Position numbers and translations under genes: made by a program. The notes beneath the pieces were generated by a model. That model had not been told where the DNA came from, did no database searches, and was given only the letters and a program-made list of their open reading frames with translations. A stretch of DNA of 64,000 bases from Armillaria gallica (lineage: Eukaryota > Basidiomycota > Agaricomycetes > Agaricales > Physalacriaceae), in the NCBI GenBank assembly GCA_037576215.1, contig JBANDB010000010.1, positions 2,728,001-2,792,000 of the forward strand. The letters are read 5' to 3'. Below are positions 43,409 to 56,189 of the stretch, one piece after another; the stretch's first letter is position 1, and every line of letters begins with the position of its first letter.

Positions 43409-43634
43409 GTCCCAGCCATCGACTGACTGCTCTTTAATAGGCTCTGTTCATGATCGTCACCCGCATACATGCACTGTGCATACTCGACGCACACTGTGGG
43501 AAATTTTGGTGATCGACTGATGATATGGTGGTCGTCTAATCTCGAGCGTGCTCGAATGGTTTCTGAGAAATGAGAGATGCTCGAACTCAGGTGCAATAGA
43601 GCTGTTCTCTGCGATTGATTTTAGTTCGTCCTTA

Positions 43635-44610
43635 CTATTTATGTGTGACGAAGGAAAGCAATGTATTCATATCGAGATCGACAGACATGTCTAACTTTAC
43701 GACAGTTCCAAGACCACGGGAAATTTCCCGTGGTATTTTATGATAATTTGCGTGTGCATAATTCTCATACCGGTCTAGCGCTGTGAGGTATTTCGTCAGT
43801 TCCAGGTGGCCGCAACCATACTCATCGTTGTAGCAGAGCGATTTCTCGCTGAGAAGGACCGTGCGAAGTTTTGGCTCCCAAAACAGCGGGGATCCGTCTC
43901 TCGGGATGGTGAGTGTGAGGAAAGGCCTGGAGGCCGGAACATATGATTTGGTTGCATGGAGGAGGTAGACAACGCGGTAAAATGGGACCATATGCCACCA
44001 GCTAGAGAGTCGAGTCTCGTGCATGCACTGGAGAACAGTGATGAGAAGATATGGTGGCGGCACGATCATCGGTGCGGGAGGAGGCGTAATGGAGAAAAGT
44101 CCGGGGAGTCTCAACGCGGACACGTACGACACGGCAGGACAGTATGTGAATTACGCCGTTGCCTGGCGAGCACAATCGACGGGTAGTCACAACAGTGCCC
44201 ATCATTTCCATATTTACCATCCAAGCATTCAAAGCTTTCTTGGGCACCCATGCGACCTCCCTGGATTCAGAGATTACCGTTGTCGTCCTTTGGATGTATT
44301 TCTGGCGGTGCGTGTTCGTAGTCGGACTGGCAGCAAAGTCGACACCGCGTCAAGTAGATCCAGTGGCGGATTTGGCTGCATAGTCGGTCCAAGGGGTATC
44401 CACAGTCTGAACACCAGCAGCCTAGAATATGTGATTATCTGTTACCGAGGTCGTTAGGACGCTAGATGAAGAGAACGTACCGTCGGGGAGCCCCGTCTGT
44501 GATTCCCGAGTCGAAATGAGTAGCTTTCGATGCCCTCTGATGTCCATCGGCGACATTGACGCCTCATCCGACGCGCGTCTACCCTCCACAGGCGTCTACC
44601 CTCCACAGGT
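43635..44610 (-). pseudogene. Cys-rich putative zinc-binding protein remnant (copy B)
   Basis: The exon from 44421 downward encodes CWCSDCGYPLDRLC, then TRCRLCCQSDYEHAPP and PKDDNG, and is preceded by a well-formed 59-nt intron (44480-44422, GTACGT...TTCTAG). Here the acceptor is intact, but an upstream deletion shifts the first exon so that the DSGITDGAPR frame is no longer the one joined, and a TGA follows GNL. A downstream frame (43635-44132) keeps KLRTVLLSEKSLCYNDEYG and LTKYLTALDRYE. Family unknown. Confidence 0.45.
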
Positions 44611-45960
44611 GTCGAAAATGTCGTCTTCAGCAGTCCCTAGATTGGAGATGGTTGATGAATGTTCGGCTAGGGACGCGGGAGCCATTGGGATGGTCGCTCT
44701 GTTGGATGTATGTCGGTAATTGCCACCAATGCCACGAGGTGAGAGCTCCAAGCGAAAGGAGCACGGTAGGGGATCACTAGCAGGGGAAGAAAAAGGCTTC
44801 GATGACGTCGGCAGCAACATCTGTTTAGTTAACGGCCGGTTGTCCATCGGACCGGTAAGCAGCGGACCGCGGACCGATGTTGACGTGGCCTTTACGCAAG
44901 GCGCAATCTTCCCAATTTCCTCCCACCATCGTGATTCCACGGCTTGCTCGTGACAATGTCCACTTGTTTCCTCGCTGTACTTCAATCTTCTTCCTCAAGA
45001 TGGCTCGTTATCGTACTCTGAGGACCAATCTCCCCTCTCCAATAAGTGTGCTACAATTGCGGCATGATCTCGTTTCGGATGGTGGAGTGCATAAGTCGGA
45101 TTTGAGGGTGGACGATTCGGAGAGATGGGTGGACGACCCAACGAGGTCTCCTGGATGAGAGGTGCGTGGAGCTACAGTTTCCCTCGGCTCTTTCGTACTG
45201 ATCTCAGCTTTGCAGGCGCGTCATTGGCTCCTTTTGATTTGATGTACCGTTGTCAGTAGGCACGTAGGCACCTAGACTGAGGTATAAGTCCTGTACCGTT
45301 TGTGTGGAATAGATCTCGTTCAAATCTCGATACACTCTATACGGAGCATAATTTCCGAAACGGGTAGTAGAACCAAGTAATGCCTAGGCGCTAATACATT
45401 CGGCATACGTTCCACTATTCTTCTATCTGCACGCATGTATCAGCCTTCTTCAAGCACTCTACACAACTCGGGACCTTGAGCTCTTCGAGGACAATGCCAA
45501 GTTGGGCAACGATGTCCTGGACGTGACCGATACTATGCATGATCTGGGCATAGATAATGAGCCCGTATTCTTATCGGTGACGGTTATCCGAACGTTGCAG
45601 TGTTTGATCAGCAAGATCAATAAGGCGTCTCCGTATCTACCATGTGTCTGCAGCATGTGCCAGCCCATATCTCCACCGTGATGTTTACACGCCTCGCATT
45701 GGCAGTCGGAGTTTGTACTTTCCATCTTCCTGCCTCACGACAAGCACCTCTTCCTTCCGCACTCCCTTGAGCGTGTGTCTGGTCAGGCTTGGAAATACGA
45801 CATAGTGCGTACAGTTATTCCCTGTATTCAAGCACTCAAGAAAGCAATACCAGCACCATCGGAAGTCATAGGCTGATTTTCTTTGTGATACATCCAGTTG
45901 TGGCAATTTCTACGCTGCATCTTTTCGACCTCACAGACGATAAAGGATTCATCTCCAGAT

Positions 45961-47962
45961 ATGATATCTGATTCGGAGCACGATGCGAATATAATGGTGC
46001 CCTCAGAGTCCCAAGGGGAGATACTTTACCTGAACGATAGTTCTGTGATGCATGGCGAGACCAGCTCGGGTGTGATACCTATCTTGTCACAGTCTGACTT
46101 TATTTTTTTACCGCCTTCGGAATCTTTGGATGCGGGTTCTGACAGTGATTCAGCAGACGTGCAATCATCGAATGATCCTGAAGATACTTTGGGTGCTTTA
46201 TACAGGTGGTCTTATGTTGATTCTTGGCCGCCAAAGGTATGTCAGTCCACAAGTATGCAATAGCAATTTGATAACATGTTTCCAGAAAATTACATTTCCT
46301 GAAGTCACGATTTCTGCCTTGACTGAGACCGGCAAAGCGGAATCCTCAATCGAGGTTCCATTGCAACGGTCCTACACCGGTCGACATCCCGTTATACCAT
46401 CCTCCCTCGCTGACACTCCCTCCGCTACCCTCGGTGTTCAGGGGGTCTTAGATGCACTGAACACGACCCTTAGAACATCATATGCCCTTGACACCCCATC
46501 TCTCTGCTCCATTCTTGAAGACTGCATTGAGAAGAACTATGACTTTGGGACAGCATATGGTCATCTTCACCGGATGTGGTACACTGATGACTGGAGCAAC
46601 ATCCGAGATGAACTCTGCAGATGTGAAGAGGATGACATGGAGATGCGACAACACGTGCTGATAGGTAATCGGATTGTCAACCCCCTTTTGCCACCTCGAC
46701 GTCTCTGGGACCTGTACAGTAATCGGGTGGTGCCATCATGGACTGTCGGTGATAAGTATGATCTATGGGAGTTGGTGAAGCCGATGTCGCATGCATGGGT
46801 GGAGGAGAAAGACCGTGCAGGCATGTGGACACCTATCAACAGGAAAGAATGGCCTGTGCCCATCCCGAAGGGTGCCAGTCTTGACCTCATCCGGATTGAG
46901 ATGCTGAATCTGGGACTGCAGTACGTATGGCTGGATGTCCTCTGTTTGAGACAGAAAGGGGGGCTGAGGGAGGATCTGCGCATGGAGGAGTGGAAGCTGG
47001 ATGTGCCCACAATTGGGCAAGTGTATGATGCTTCTTCTTTGGTGGTGATCTACCTGAGTGGGCTAGGGCTGCCTTTGAGTGTGAAGGAGGGTGACTTGGA
47101 CAGTGATCGGTGTTGGTTTAGACGTGCGTGGACACTCCAGGAAGTTGGCAAAGAGAGGATCATTGCTGGGGATACACCTGATGGACCACTACATGCAAAG
47201 CCAATAGATGAGGATGGAAACTACAAGACTGAGCTGCTGACAAGGTTTCACAGATTTCACAAGCAGCTAGAGTTGGAGCAGGATATCAGAGATCTATTTG
47301 GTCCACTGGAGAACATGCGGAACCGTGTGTCAACAAATCCTGTGGACAAAGTTGCAGGACTTGCATTCCTTCTGTGGTCTGAGAAGATACCAGCATATTA
47401 TGAGAGTGAGTCTGTTGAGGATGCATGGACAGCACTAGTGAATTCAATGTACACCATGATGCGGGCGCACTTCCTCTTCTTGTATCCTGGAGTAGGATTT
47501 GGTCATAAGAAATGGAGACCAACATGGGAGCAGATTATGATGGAGCCTCTGCCAGTGCACTACCCCTGTCTAATGCATGTGGCCCATAATGACAAGACAG
47601 ATGAGGACTTGTTTGAAGGGTCTTGCATTGAAAAGGGGCTTGTACATGGATTGGGTGTGAAATTTGCAGAAGGTGAGGATCAATGTGGAGAGTTGGTTGT
47701 TGAAAGCATAGATGGGAAGCTGCACACACTCTCAATCTGTGCCACCCATCAAATCCCTATACCTGATGATGTGTATGTGTTACTTGGTAGTGCTTCACAA
47801 CAACAGAACAATGGAATATGGCGAAAACATTGGGCTGTTGGAAAACGACTGCCAGGACAGAGATTTGAAAAAGTGTCAGTGATTATGATGGATAATGAGG
47901 GAGATATAAGAAGGCTGAGCAGTCTGTGTATCACTACAGTGTCTTACAATATACTTGTTTAA
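45961..47962 (+). CDS. HET-domain protein, copy B, full length
   Basis: Two exons (45961-46236 and 46286-47962) flank a 49-nt phase-0 intron; the product is about 650 residues. The first ~130 are acidic and Ser-rich. The HET core is at roughly residues 258-372: SHAWVEEKDR, WPVPIPKGASLDLIRIEMLN, WLDVLCLRQ, WKLDVPTIG and RAWTLQEV. The C-terminal ~150 residues (from RPTWEQ, ending SYNILV) are of unknown role. HET proteins trigger incompatibility-type cell death or act in self/non-self recognition. 45961 is the first in-frame ATG; the frame is open to 45889, so an upstream exon is possible. Copy A is about 80-85% identical in the 3' half by eye. Confidence 0.85.
46237..46285 (+). other. Intron of HET copy B (49 nt)
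   Basis: GTATGT donor, TTTGATAAC branch-like stretch, TTTCCAG acceptor; joins WPPK to KITFPE in frame. Confidence 0.75.
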
Positions 47963-48160
47963 TTTAGCTTCCATTAATCTTCATCACAGTTTTATTTCTT
48001 GACCTATTGAGAACCAGGTCCAGATATTAGTTGATTGGAAGAACAGTCTCCACCACCATACAGCTTTAAATTTTTGAAATTGTATAGTAACTAGATAATA
48101 GCACTAATAAACATATTCAATTGCCTATAGGACACTTCTGACAAAAAGTTGTGAAGATGT

Positions 48161-48810
48161 GGTGTAAAGTGGCACATAGTGTTCAATGAGTGACCAAGTT
48201 TATAGTTCTGATAAGTATCCCTTAATCTTAACAAACTATGCTTAATGGATCTTTAGTGGTGTCAAGTAAGGTCTGATAATAGCAGTATCAATGGAAATGT
48301 AGATTACAATGGCTAAGAGATGTGTAGGTATGGATATACAGAAGACAAGGTGAAGGCTAGTAAGGCTAAGATGACTGTCCCTGAAGTGCAGTCTCTGGCC
48401 TGACACAAGTCCTTAGATGAGATCACACAAGTGGAGATAGAAAGAGTTATCTTATTCTTCTAACTACTAGCCTTTATATACTGTAACTAATTTGTAATAC
48501 TAGTCAATAAGAGTCTGTATGAGTCATTACTGTATAATATTGAGTCAGGGTTAAGTCTATCTATAGACTCTGAGTCCACTTTATTAAAAATACATTAAAG
48601 TGAGTAATTTGCCCTTTACATAGCTCTCCACCCCCCATGCTGCAAGGTTTCATGTGCTCTTGAATTACTGGACCTTATCATAAAGGCTGTCATACACCTT
48701 GGGAATCTGCATGTTAGTTAGCTTGATCTTTTTCCAGTTTACCAGGTACCTGAAATTGATCAAAGACTGGCTGAAATCCACATTGTCCTAAGTTACCTGA
48801 TACAAATTGG
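48161..48810. other. No supportable gene
   Basis: AT-rich, CpG-free sequence between the end of block B and the inverted TGATAC repeat. No frame, tandem repeat or partner was found. Confidence 0.4.
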
Positions 48811-50450
48811 TGATGTGCTCAGTAATGGGCAGTGTGCAAATGAAACAAGTGTCTAGATTATCAATTTAGATACTAAATCTCGCACACATATACACACACA
48901 CAATCACCAATGTTAAGTTTGAGAGTGAGTATGGTAGAAGCACTCATAGTGTACTTAAATATTGATAATGAATTGGGTTTTGCTTCAAAACAACTTTAAT
49001 TCAAGTCTAAAAGTGTTTACACAAGATACACTAATTGCAACAGTGAGGTATATGGATGTGGGGGTTTTGTAAGGTATAATTTGAGTGGTTTAGACTCAAA
49101 ACAACTTTGTTTAGGAGAGCTGGTAAGGCTTTAACTAGGGAAGCTTTAACAATCAAACAATCAAAGACCTAGAGGTCTACAAAGAGCATACTTGCTCTGG
49201 AGTACACAGACTCGATTACAACACAAGCATATGCACTTGCAACAAAGAATCAAAGTTCTACAAAGAGTATACAGACTCTACAAAGAACTCACAGGTCCTA
49301 ACTTCAAGTACAAGACTTGCAAAGAGTACACAGGCTCATTAACTGTTTAAATTTAAAGTGTTCTAGGGCTTATTTCACTTCAACTAGGCAACATGTTTGG
49401 TCTGTGGTCGACTTAGCATGTCTAGATCATTTCAGTTGGTGAGGGAGCATGAGGCCTTTGTATGCAGAGCAGTTCAATTAACTAATAAGACACAAACATG
49501 GGGATGATTCTTCTTCCTACTTAGTTCTTCTAGATTACTTATAGCCACTCTTTTGGGGTTGACTTGGTAAATTTAATTCACTTCAGTTGAGGAAACCAGT
49601 AATTGATTAGGTAGCTATAAGGCTAATAGCACAAACACATGAGAATGCTTTCCTGCCATTATGCATCTAGTCACTGCTAATTTATACAATTTCTAGCCTA
49701 GGTATAGGAGCTTTTATCTAAAAGTAATTATAGTATGAGCTCTGGGTATCAATACAAATAATGAGTAATTGATTTACAAGAATTGCACTATTCTGAGGTT
49801 TCTATTCAGTTGGATAGAATGACCAGTGATCATTCTATTGCTGAGGAGTGCCCTAATAATCCATAGGAACTCCTTGCTCTTCCTTTACACCTTGCTGTAT
49901 GGATTCCTATTCAATACTATGACTTGTATGGTATTTCAAGGATGTAACCCTCAATTGTGATTGATAATCAGACTGAGATTGTATTGCTTCAATCAGTGCA
50001 CAATCTTAGCTAGCTATCTCAGCACCAAACATCGGTTATTTAGTTATTTCAGGTTTAGTCATGTTCTAGACTAAGTTCATTTCATGTTGTAAATTATTGT
50101 GGACTTAGCAATTCTTTTCTAGGTTTATTCAAGTCATTGAGATGACAAGTAATCTAGTCCTTCTGTGTTCTGCTTTAGGTTTGTAATTTATCTTGGTGTG
50201 TCCCTTGGTTCCAACTGTAGATAATCTTGTTTTGTGCAGAGAATGGCATTCAGTATTGAAGGCTTATTGAGTTGACTCATATAGATATAACTTCTAAATC
50301 CATTCTTATGCTGCATTACTCACTATCTTATGTAGTCCTTTTGCTATCAGTGTAAAGCCTTCACTATAGCTCCTAGTACCACTTGTAGACTGCACTATTT
50401 AATGGAAAATCACAAAATCTACAGGTAGCCTGATACCAAGTGTATCATCA
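48811..50450 (-). repeat. TGATAC-type long repeat, inverted copy
   Basis: Reverse complement of 31916-34653 without the hAT insertion (1640 bp). The plus-strand ends are TGATGTGCTC and TGTATCATCA. TTGG lies on both sides (48807-48810 and 50451-50454), a clean 4-bp target duplication. It has no coding capacity, and the structure fits a solo LTR. Confidence 0.7.
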
Positions 50451-50523
50451 TTGGTTAGATCTTTCTCTGCTAGATACTAAAGAATGAAGTCCTTTGAACT
50501 CATCTCCATCAGAGCCTCAGCAA

Positions 50524-51436
50524 TTAACTGTTTAATCCTTTCCAAGATCTTGGTGATAAACTTTGAACAATTGGCCATCTATCATTTGAGGAATAGAGTG
50601 AAGTACTTTGCAAAGATTGCATTAGTAGGGAGGAGCATCTGGATGTTAGAGGTTTTTGTAAGAGATACTTTATATCATTGTTCTGTCCAGAAGGAAAATG
50701 GACAGCAACTTTATAGAAGTGGTGAGTGATAGCAGAATGTTTTACCATGAGATGTCCTAGAACCTGAGATCCTCCAAGGTACTTGGCCACAAAGGCTAAG
50801 ACTCCCCCTTCCATTATGAAAGCCCCAGTGTTACTGTGACACAAGACTTTGTGAGCATTGTGGAAACATTGATGATTCATGTCTACAACTCCTCAGTAGT
50901 CACTGATCTCCTGCTTTAACCATCCCAGCTCATGCAGCATGAAACAAGTGTCTCATACTTCTAGAGGTAGGGTTTGTAATTCTTGATGGAACATAGGCAA
51001 GGATAATCCTGGAATGACAACTGTGAATTTGAGGTTATGGGAGATGCAGTAGTCTAGAATTTCTAAGAGTGTGCTGTAGCCTCTTGGATACACTTTAACC
51101 ATGGATTTCAGAATTATTGCTGTATACCCATCAATGATTAGCAATCTATAGGTTATGAGAAGGGAGCTCTAGTGAGGGTTGATGGCAGAGTGAAGATGAT
51201 AAGTAGTATAGATGGGAGTACACTCTCACTGCCAGTTAGTGATATTATAATAGAAGTGGCATGGAACAGTGAGATCTCCTCTGTATTAGTGATTTGGGTC
51301 TATAGGTAACACTCTCCTAGGGTAGCTGGGAATTATCCCATTGAAACTCTCATGAGGTTGAGCCATTTTGTCTGTTATTTGTGAGATTATGAATTCAGCC
51401 ACTACATTTTCCAGGCTGGAAGGTTTGGCAGACAAG
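50524..51436 (-). pseudogene. Decayed single-frame coding region, unassigned
   Basis: One minus-strand frame reads through ~300 codons with about six stops: AEFIISQITDKMAQPHESF, LLIIDGYTAIILKSMVKVYP, GYSTLLEILDYCISHNLKF, LHELGWLKQEISDY, MEGGVLAFVAKYLGGSQVLG and SSNDRWPIVQ. The stops are TGA, TAG or TAA that fit C-to-T change on either strand. It looks like an old protein-coding gene eroded by CpG-type decay. The motifs feel familiar from uncharacterised agaric proteins, but I cannot name a family or function. Confidence 0.55.
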
Positions 51437-53305
51437 GATGCAAGGGGGTACTAAAAATAATACAAATTACAGTGGGTTAAATAAAAAAATTCACCCATAG
51501 CCAATGACCCTCCCTCTCTGTCATGTGACATCTCTCAGTGCTACAGGCCTTGCACGATCCCAAAATTTGTTAGAGATCTCTTTTATAATTATTTACTATA
51601 TCTTAAATAATAATTTGATCAGGAAAATGACTATCTTTGTATTGCTTTTGAGCTCAAAAGTTCATGATGTAAGGTTGATGACTCAGTGTGGCTATGTATC
51701 CAAAATCTTTGAACTCTTCAGGGACTTGGAGTTAGAGCATGAAATTTTTTGTGGGGTCTATTGGATGCTCAAATATGTATTCTGACTCTCTTCAGAAACC
51801 TTTCCTACCTTAAGGCTCTCAGAATTGAGTACACCCTCTGGTTACTAAAGTGGTAACCAGGATGACCCCATATACTGGGCTGACATCTCGGCACCCCCTT
51901 GCAAGGATGGACTGGCAGAGTTGAAAGAAAGGTTAGAAGGGAGAAGTACTTGTGAAGAAGTGAAGCCTGACCTATTGTCTTCTCCTTCATGTACAGAGGA
52001 TGTGTGAGAAACTCAACTTAGAATCTTTCTAGAGTCATTCACAGAATATGGGGAGATGTGATGTAAGTTGACACCTCTTATAGGGAAAAGGCATGGTGGC
52101 AACAAGGGAGAAGAAGAATTAATATATGAGTTGGAGTCACCAAAATACTTTCAGCATATAATACATCATCCAAGGATTCATTTGAATTCAGGAAATTCAG
52201 TTGCATGCAGGAAATGCCTGAGAGAAGAAGAGTAGAATTGGTTATGAGCCCTGGCATGGGGAGACTCTCAACTGTGTCTGAGTTCTCAAAAGGGTATACT
52301 AAGATAGTCAAAGAACTGAATGCTGAGGGCTCATTATTGATAGGTTCACTTGGAGTTACTGCCAGAAAGAATAAGATCCCTTCTACTATGTTGAAGAGAC
52401 ACTGTGCATGCAAGCTAGAAATGCAACAGTGTTGAAGACACTGATCACACTCACACTCAATACTACATACACAAACCCTTAAGTTTCTGGGGGGATATTA
52501 TATAATAGAAGCAGATTGAAGCAAAACAACTAAACTCTCAGAATATACAATATACACATACAAGCCTATGCCTTGTGTCTTCATCACAATTGCTGAATCC
52601 TCATACCTCGGGTCCTGGCAACTTGACTGCGACACAGGGCTTTGGCTTGTTGGGGCCTGCCCCAAACCTAGCTTATTACTATGATATGTTATTAAATCTC
52701 TGTTGTATGTTTGGAGCCACTGCAATAGAGCAAAATGCTTTTTATGAGTACTACAAAGCTTTGTTCTGTTACTTCTGTAAGCCATGTAATGGATGGGTGG
52801 GAACTCTCATGATTTGGGTGATCATTGTCAATAGCTGTCATTACTGGCAGGAGAGAGGGAGAGAGATATATTCTGGTTTTTATGTCCCTGACTCAGATAT
52901 CCAACATGGTGGGCTGCTATGGTCATTATTTGAACTCTGATAATTTCTATAAGACTTACATCCATTAACATTTAATGCCCATTGCTTAATACTTGCATTG
53001 TTGCTATAGTATGGATAAGTAGTCTCAGTTAAAGCTCAGTTAGGAGCCAGTCACACCAATGATGTGCTGTGGGGAGAGTAGAGGCTTGGTAGAGGCAGCA
53101 AATTGAAACTTATCTAGCCTGCACCATGGTATGGCAATGGCTATTTTTGACATGGTAACTGGATAAGCATATCATAGCTGAATTGTTAAAGTCAAAGCCC
53201 TCTGGAGCACCTCACATGCTGACATCCTATCTTCTTGCTTGTCATTACAACAATCCCCTTCTTGGACATTATGACTATTAGTTTATTTCCATGTTTCAGT
53301 TATTA
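51437..53305. other. AT-rich degenerate sequence, no firm gene
   Basis: Frames of 60-120 codons occur on both strands (for example 52078-52413 minus and 52575-52940 plus) but lack ATG starts, known motifs or partners. CpG is nearly absent. The content is unresolved. Confidence 0.4.
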
Positions 53306-53313
53306 CTTATGTT

Positions 53314-53884
53314 TAGGGATGTACATCATACTGTTACAGATACAACTGTAGCAATACAACTGTAGACCATATAAAAATTATTGGCCATGGTATAGTACAG
53401 TTGATGTCATATCCATATTATGTCCATACAGCTATCTATATATGGATATCTGATGCCAAAGGGTGAGTATTCTGTGCTTCTTTTAGGTCATAGGTACTAA
53501 CCTTTATGGCATAAGATAGTCATCTGTCCCTCCCTCAATGACTGTATTCAAACCATATGAATATGGCTGTATTTTAGGTTGTTAAAGTTGGCCACAGTAC
53601 AGACCCATATCTATATACACCATATATAACTGTTGGAATATAGCAATCTGGCATCATGCTGATCTTGCTTATTAAGGAAGAAGAAGAAGGAAATGTATAG
53701 AAGATTCTAGTAAATAGTCTTTTAGTATAAAAGTAGACACAGTAGTGTACATCCTCATGCATTTGCAGAGCTCAGCCAAGCACAATCTTATTGGCTCGAC
53801 ACTGCACATGTACATATTGGGAACAAACTGATCCTCCATTTTACAACAATAACCACCATACTACAGGTATAGTGCACATCCCTA
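53314..53884. mobile_element. hAT-type MITE (571 bp)
   Basis: The terminal inverted repeat TAGGGATGTACA (left) matches TAGGGATGTGCA (right end, reversed) with one mismatch. A perfect 8-bp target duplication CTTATGTT flanks it (53306-53313 and 53885-53892). Short subterminal ACTGTAG and CTACAG motifs are present. No coding region. It is a different hAT family from 32675-33769. Confidence 0.88.
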
Positions 53885-53926
53885 CTTATGTTCCTTGCTT
53901 CCTCAGACTTTAAAGTAGTATGTATA

Positions 53927-54279
53927 TGTTAACCCAATCCTCCAATCAAGAGTAAATAACAGCTGTCTCATGGCGAAAGGAGATAGGAATAAGGTTTCAG
54001 CTCTAGGCAAGTATTAAGCGAAAGATTAGTATGAATAAATGTTAGCTCAAAGCTGGAGACTATACAGCGAGAGCTACCCTACTTATATATGAAAAACGAG
54101 AGTCTAAGAATAAATAGTCAGTGAGAAAGAGAAGCAAGAACATGTGTAAAGTGAATGATAGTCATGAAGTGCTATTGAAGTTACTCAGTAGCTGCATGTA
54201 GATCGGCCTGAGCACCTAATGATAAGATGAGATAAGATAAGCACTGAAGATAAGATGAAAAAATAAATAAGTTGTAACA
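53927..54279 (-). repeat. 3' LTR of chromovirus 2
   Basis: 353 bp, TGTTAACCC...GTAACA. It lacks 27 bp present in the other LTR between two TCTC-containing repeats, a deletion after or during replication. Confidence 0.9.
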
Positions 54280-54292
54280 TTACCCCCTCATT
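54280..54292 (-). other. Polypurine tract of chromovirus 2
   Basis: AATGAGGGGGTAA on the minus strand directly before the 3' LTR. Confidence 0.8.
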
Positions 54293-54632
54293 AAGGCAGG
54301 CATCCTGACTGCTGTTAAGGTCCACTCCAGTCATTATTGAAGTCCGGATTGTACATTCCTCTAGGCTCTCCTCCATAGCCATTGTCAAAAGGATTTTCAT
54401 GGGTGATCCAGAATCCATTGATTAGGGATTGGAGATGAACTAACTCCTGTTCCTGATACCACTGCGGTCAACCAACTTTTGATATAACCAGATATTGCCA
54501 TCAGAAATAGTTGGTTGCATCTGGGTCTGGTTTGGCGTCGATGATGCAGATTGGATTTGTGATGACAGCATTGACGTGTTCAGTGAGAAATTCTTCAATA
54601 AGTTCATCAGCATCCATGTCTTCCTCATGTAT
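54293..54632 (-). pseudogene. Chromovirus 2 C-terminal tail
   Basis: The minus strand reads DMDADELIEEFLTEHVNAVI, then TNPICIIDAKPDPDATNYF and a stop, then FDNGYGGEPRGMYNPDF up to the polypurine tract. It differs from the tail of chromovirus 1. Function unknown. Confidence 0.5.
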
Positions 54633-55118
54633 TCAACTGTTTGATTCTGGTCTATAGCCCTTCCATTTAACAAAGTAGTCTGTTTTCATTTGACGAGGTT
54701 GTCCTTTTCTTCCCCTGATGTTGCAGAACCTACTGTCGAGAACCTTTTCAATCTCATAGTGTTTTTCCCCATCGATAAGATCTGGTGGTGGTGGAGGTGG
54801 TTGTTCTTGATTGAAAAAGGCAGGAGGTACATATGGAGTGAGTAGGGCTTCATTGAATGTCGGGTGAATGTGCCAGTTGGTGGGGAGTTTGAGGGTGTAT
54901 GCCGATGCACCTTTCTTGTCAATGATTTTGAAGGGGCCTGTACATTTGTCAGCAAGCTTCTTTTTAGGACATGGGAGATGGAGATTGGTCATATCAAGCC
55001 AAAACTTGTCTCCTGCCTTGTAGTTGATGGCGGGGTGTTTCTTCTTGTCATATTGGGCTTTCATCTGGTCAGCGGCCTTTTCAAGGGATTGTTTAGTGGC
55101 AGCATGGATCTCTTGCAT
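54633..55118 (-). pseudogene. Chromovirus 2 integrase C-terminus with chromodomain
   Basis: 161 open codons: KQSLEKAADQMKAQYDKKKH, KFWLDMTNLHLPCPKKKL, LPTNWHIHPTFNEALLTPY, then the chromodomain YEIEKVLDSRF...DYFVKWKGYRPESNS, ending in a stop where Trp-Glu-Pro is expected. This places the element among chromoviruses. Confidence 0.88.
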
Positions 55119-55990
55119 TTTGGAGATGAATGTCCCTGAGGCCGGGGTTCAGAATGGCACCTGGGTTCTTGCTCCTGGAAGTATGGGTGGATTAAAGCCA
55201 TGATTGATTTTGAATGGACTCTTTCCAGTGGCGGAGTGGACCCAATTGTTGTGCATGAAGGTGGCCAATGAAAGCCATTCTACCCAGTCATCTTGGAGAT
55301 GGTTAACGAAAATTCAAAGGTATTTTTCGATCTCCTGGTTGACTCACTCGGTCTGGCTGTCTGTCTGAGGGTGATAGGTGGTTGATGCATTGCTTTTGAT
55401 TTGTAAGAGGTCATATAGGTCCTTCATGAATTTGGAGACGAATACTGTGCCTTGGTCCGAAATGATGACTTGTGGCATTCCATGTTTGGTGTACACTTTG
55501 TCTCATAGAATTTTTGCCCATCCTTCCAATGAAAGTTCCATGGAACATGTGACAGGAATAATTTCCTTTGAGAAGTGGTTGACAATCATGAGGATTGCAT
55601 CATAGCCATGGCACATTGGTAGACTGGTGACCGTGTCTACTGATATATGTGTCCATGGTCTAGTTGGAATTGTGTTAGGATGTAGAGGTGCCGCCTTCAG
55701 TTGGGTGCTAGATTTTGTTCATTGACAGGTTTCACAGGTGTGAACATAGGCTTTGATGTCTTGTTTCATTTTCGGCCACCAGTACTCTTGTAGTACGAGT
55801 TCTTTGGTCTTCTTGATACCTGGGTGTCCTGCCATAATGTGGTCGTGAGATTGGGCAATGATCTCTCCTCGTAGTGCATGGTCCTGCAGAACATAGATTC
55901 TTTCATTGTAATATAACAGCCCTTCTCTCATTTCATACTGTGGTCGTGATTGAGTGAGTCTAGAATATTCTTGTCCCAGGAGCGGTGATC
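55119..55990 (-). pseudogene. Chromovirus 2 integrase N-terminal and core
   Basis: Open piece 55719-55931 reads AQSHDHIMAGHPGIKKTKEL, VLQEYWWPKMKQDIKAY and HTCETCQ, a complete HHCC zinc finger. Further along the minus strand the core is recognisable (VVDHFSKE-like, MPQVIISDQGTVF-like, HPQTDSQTE) but broken by TGA and TAG. Confidence 0.8.
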
Positions 55991-56189
55991 ACACATGGCA
56001 TACTTGATTCTCCTCTGCATCTCCTCTATTGTTGGCATGATCATGGTGCGGAAGTGCTCGGGTTTGAGGACTATGATTTCATCATTATCATCCTTGCCCT
56101 GTTCATGATCTGCCTGCCAGCTAAGCAGGTTGGCTGTCCTGTTTGCTGTGCCTGCCTTATGGTGAAGAGTGAAGTGGTACTTGGCTAGT

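Larger units (their letters stand above)
39430..48160 (+). repeat. Segmental duplication, copy B (partner 200-8720)
   Basis: Same order of landmarks as copy A and same orientation. It keeps high CpG up to about 46700, then becomes CpG-poor inside HET exon 2, as in copy A. It holds the only intact long gene of the window. Confidence 0.8.

Noticed and set aside
52575..52940. 121-codon plus-strand frame
   Set aside because: It starts at GTG, no motif or partner is seen, and the region is AT-rich degenerate sequence; probably chance.
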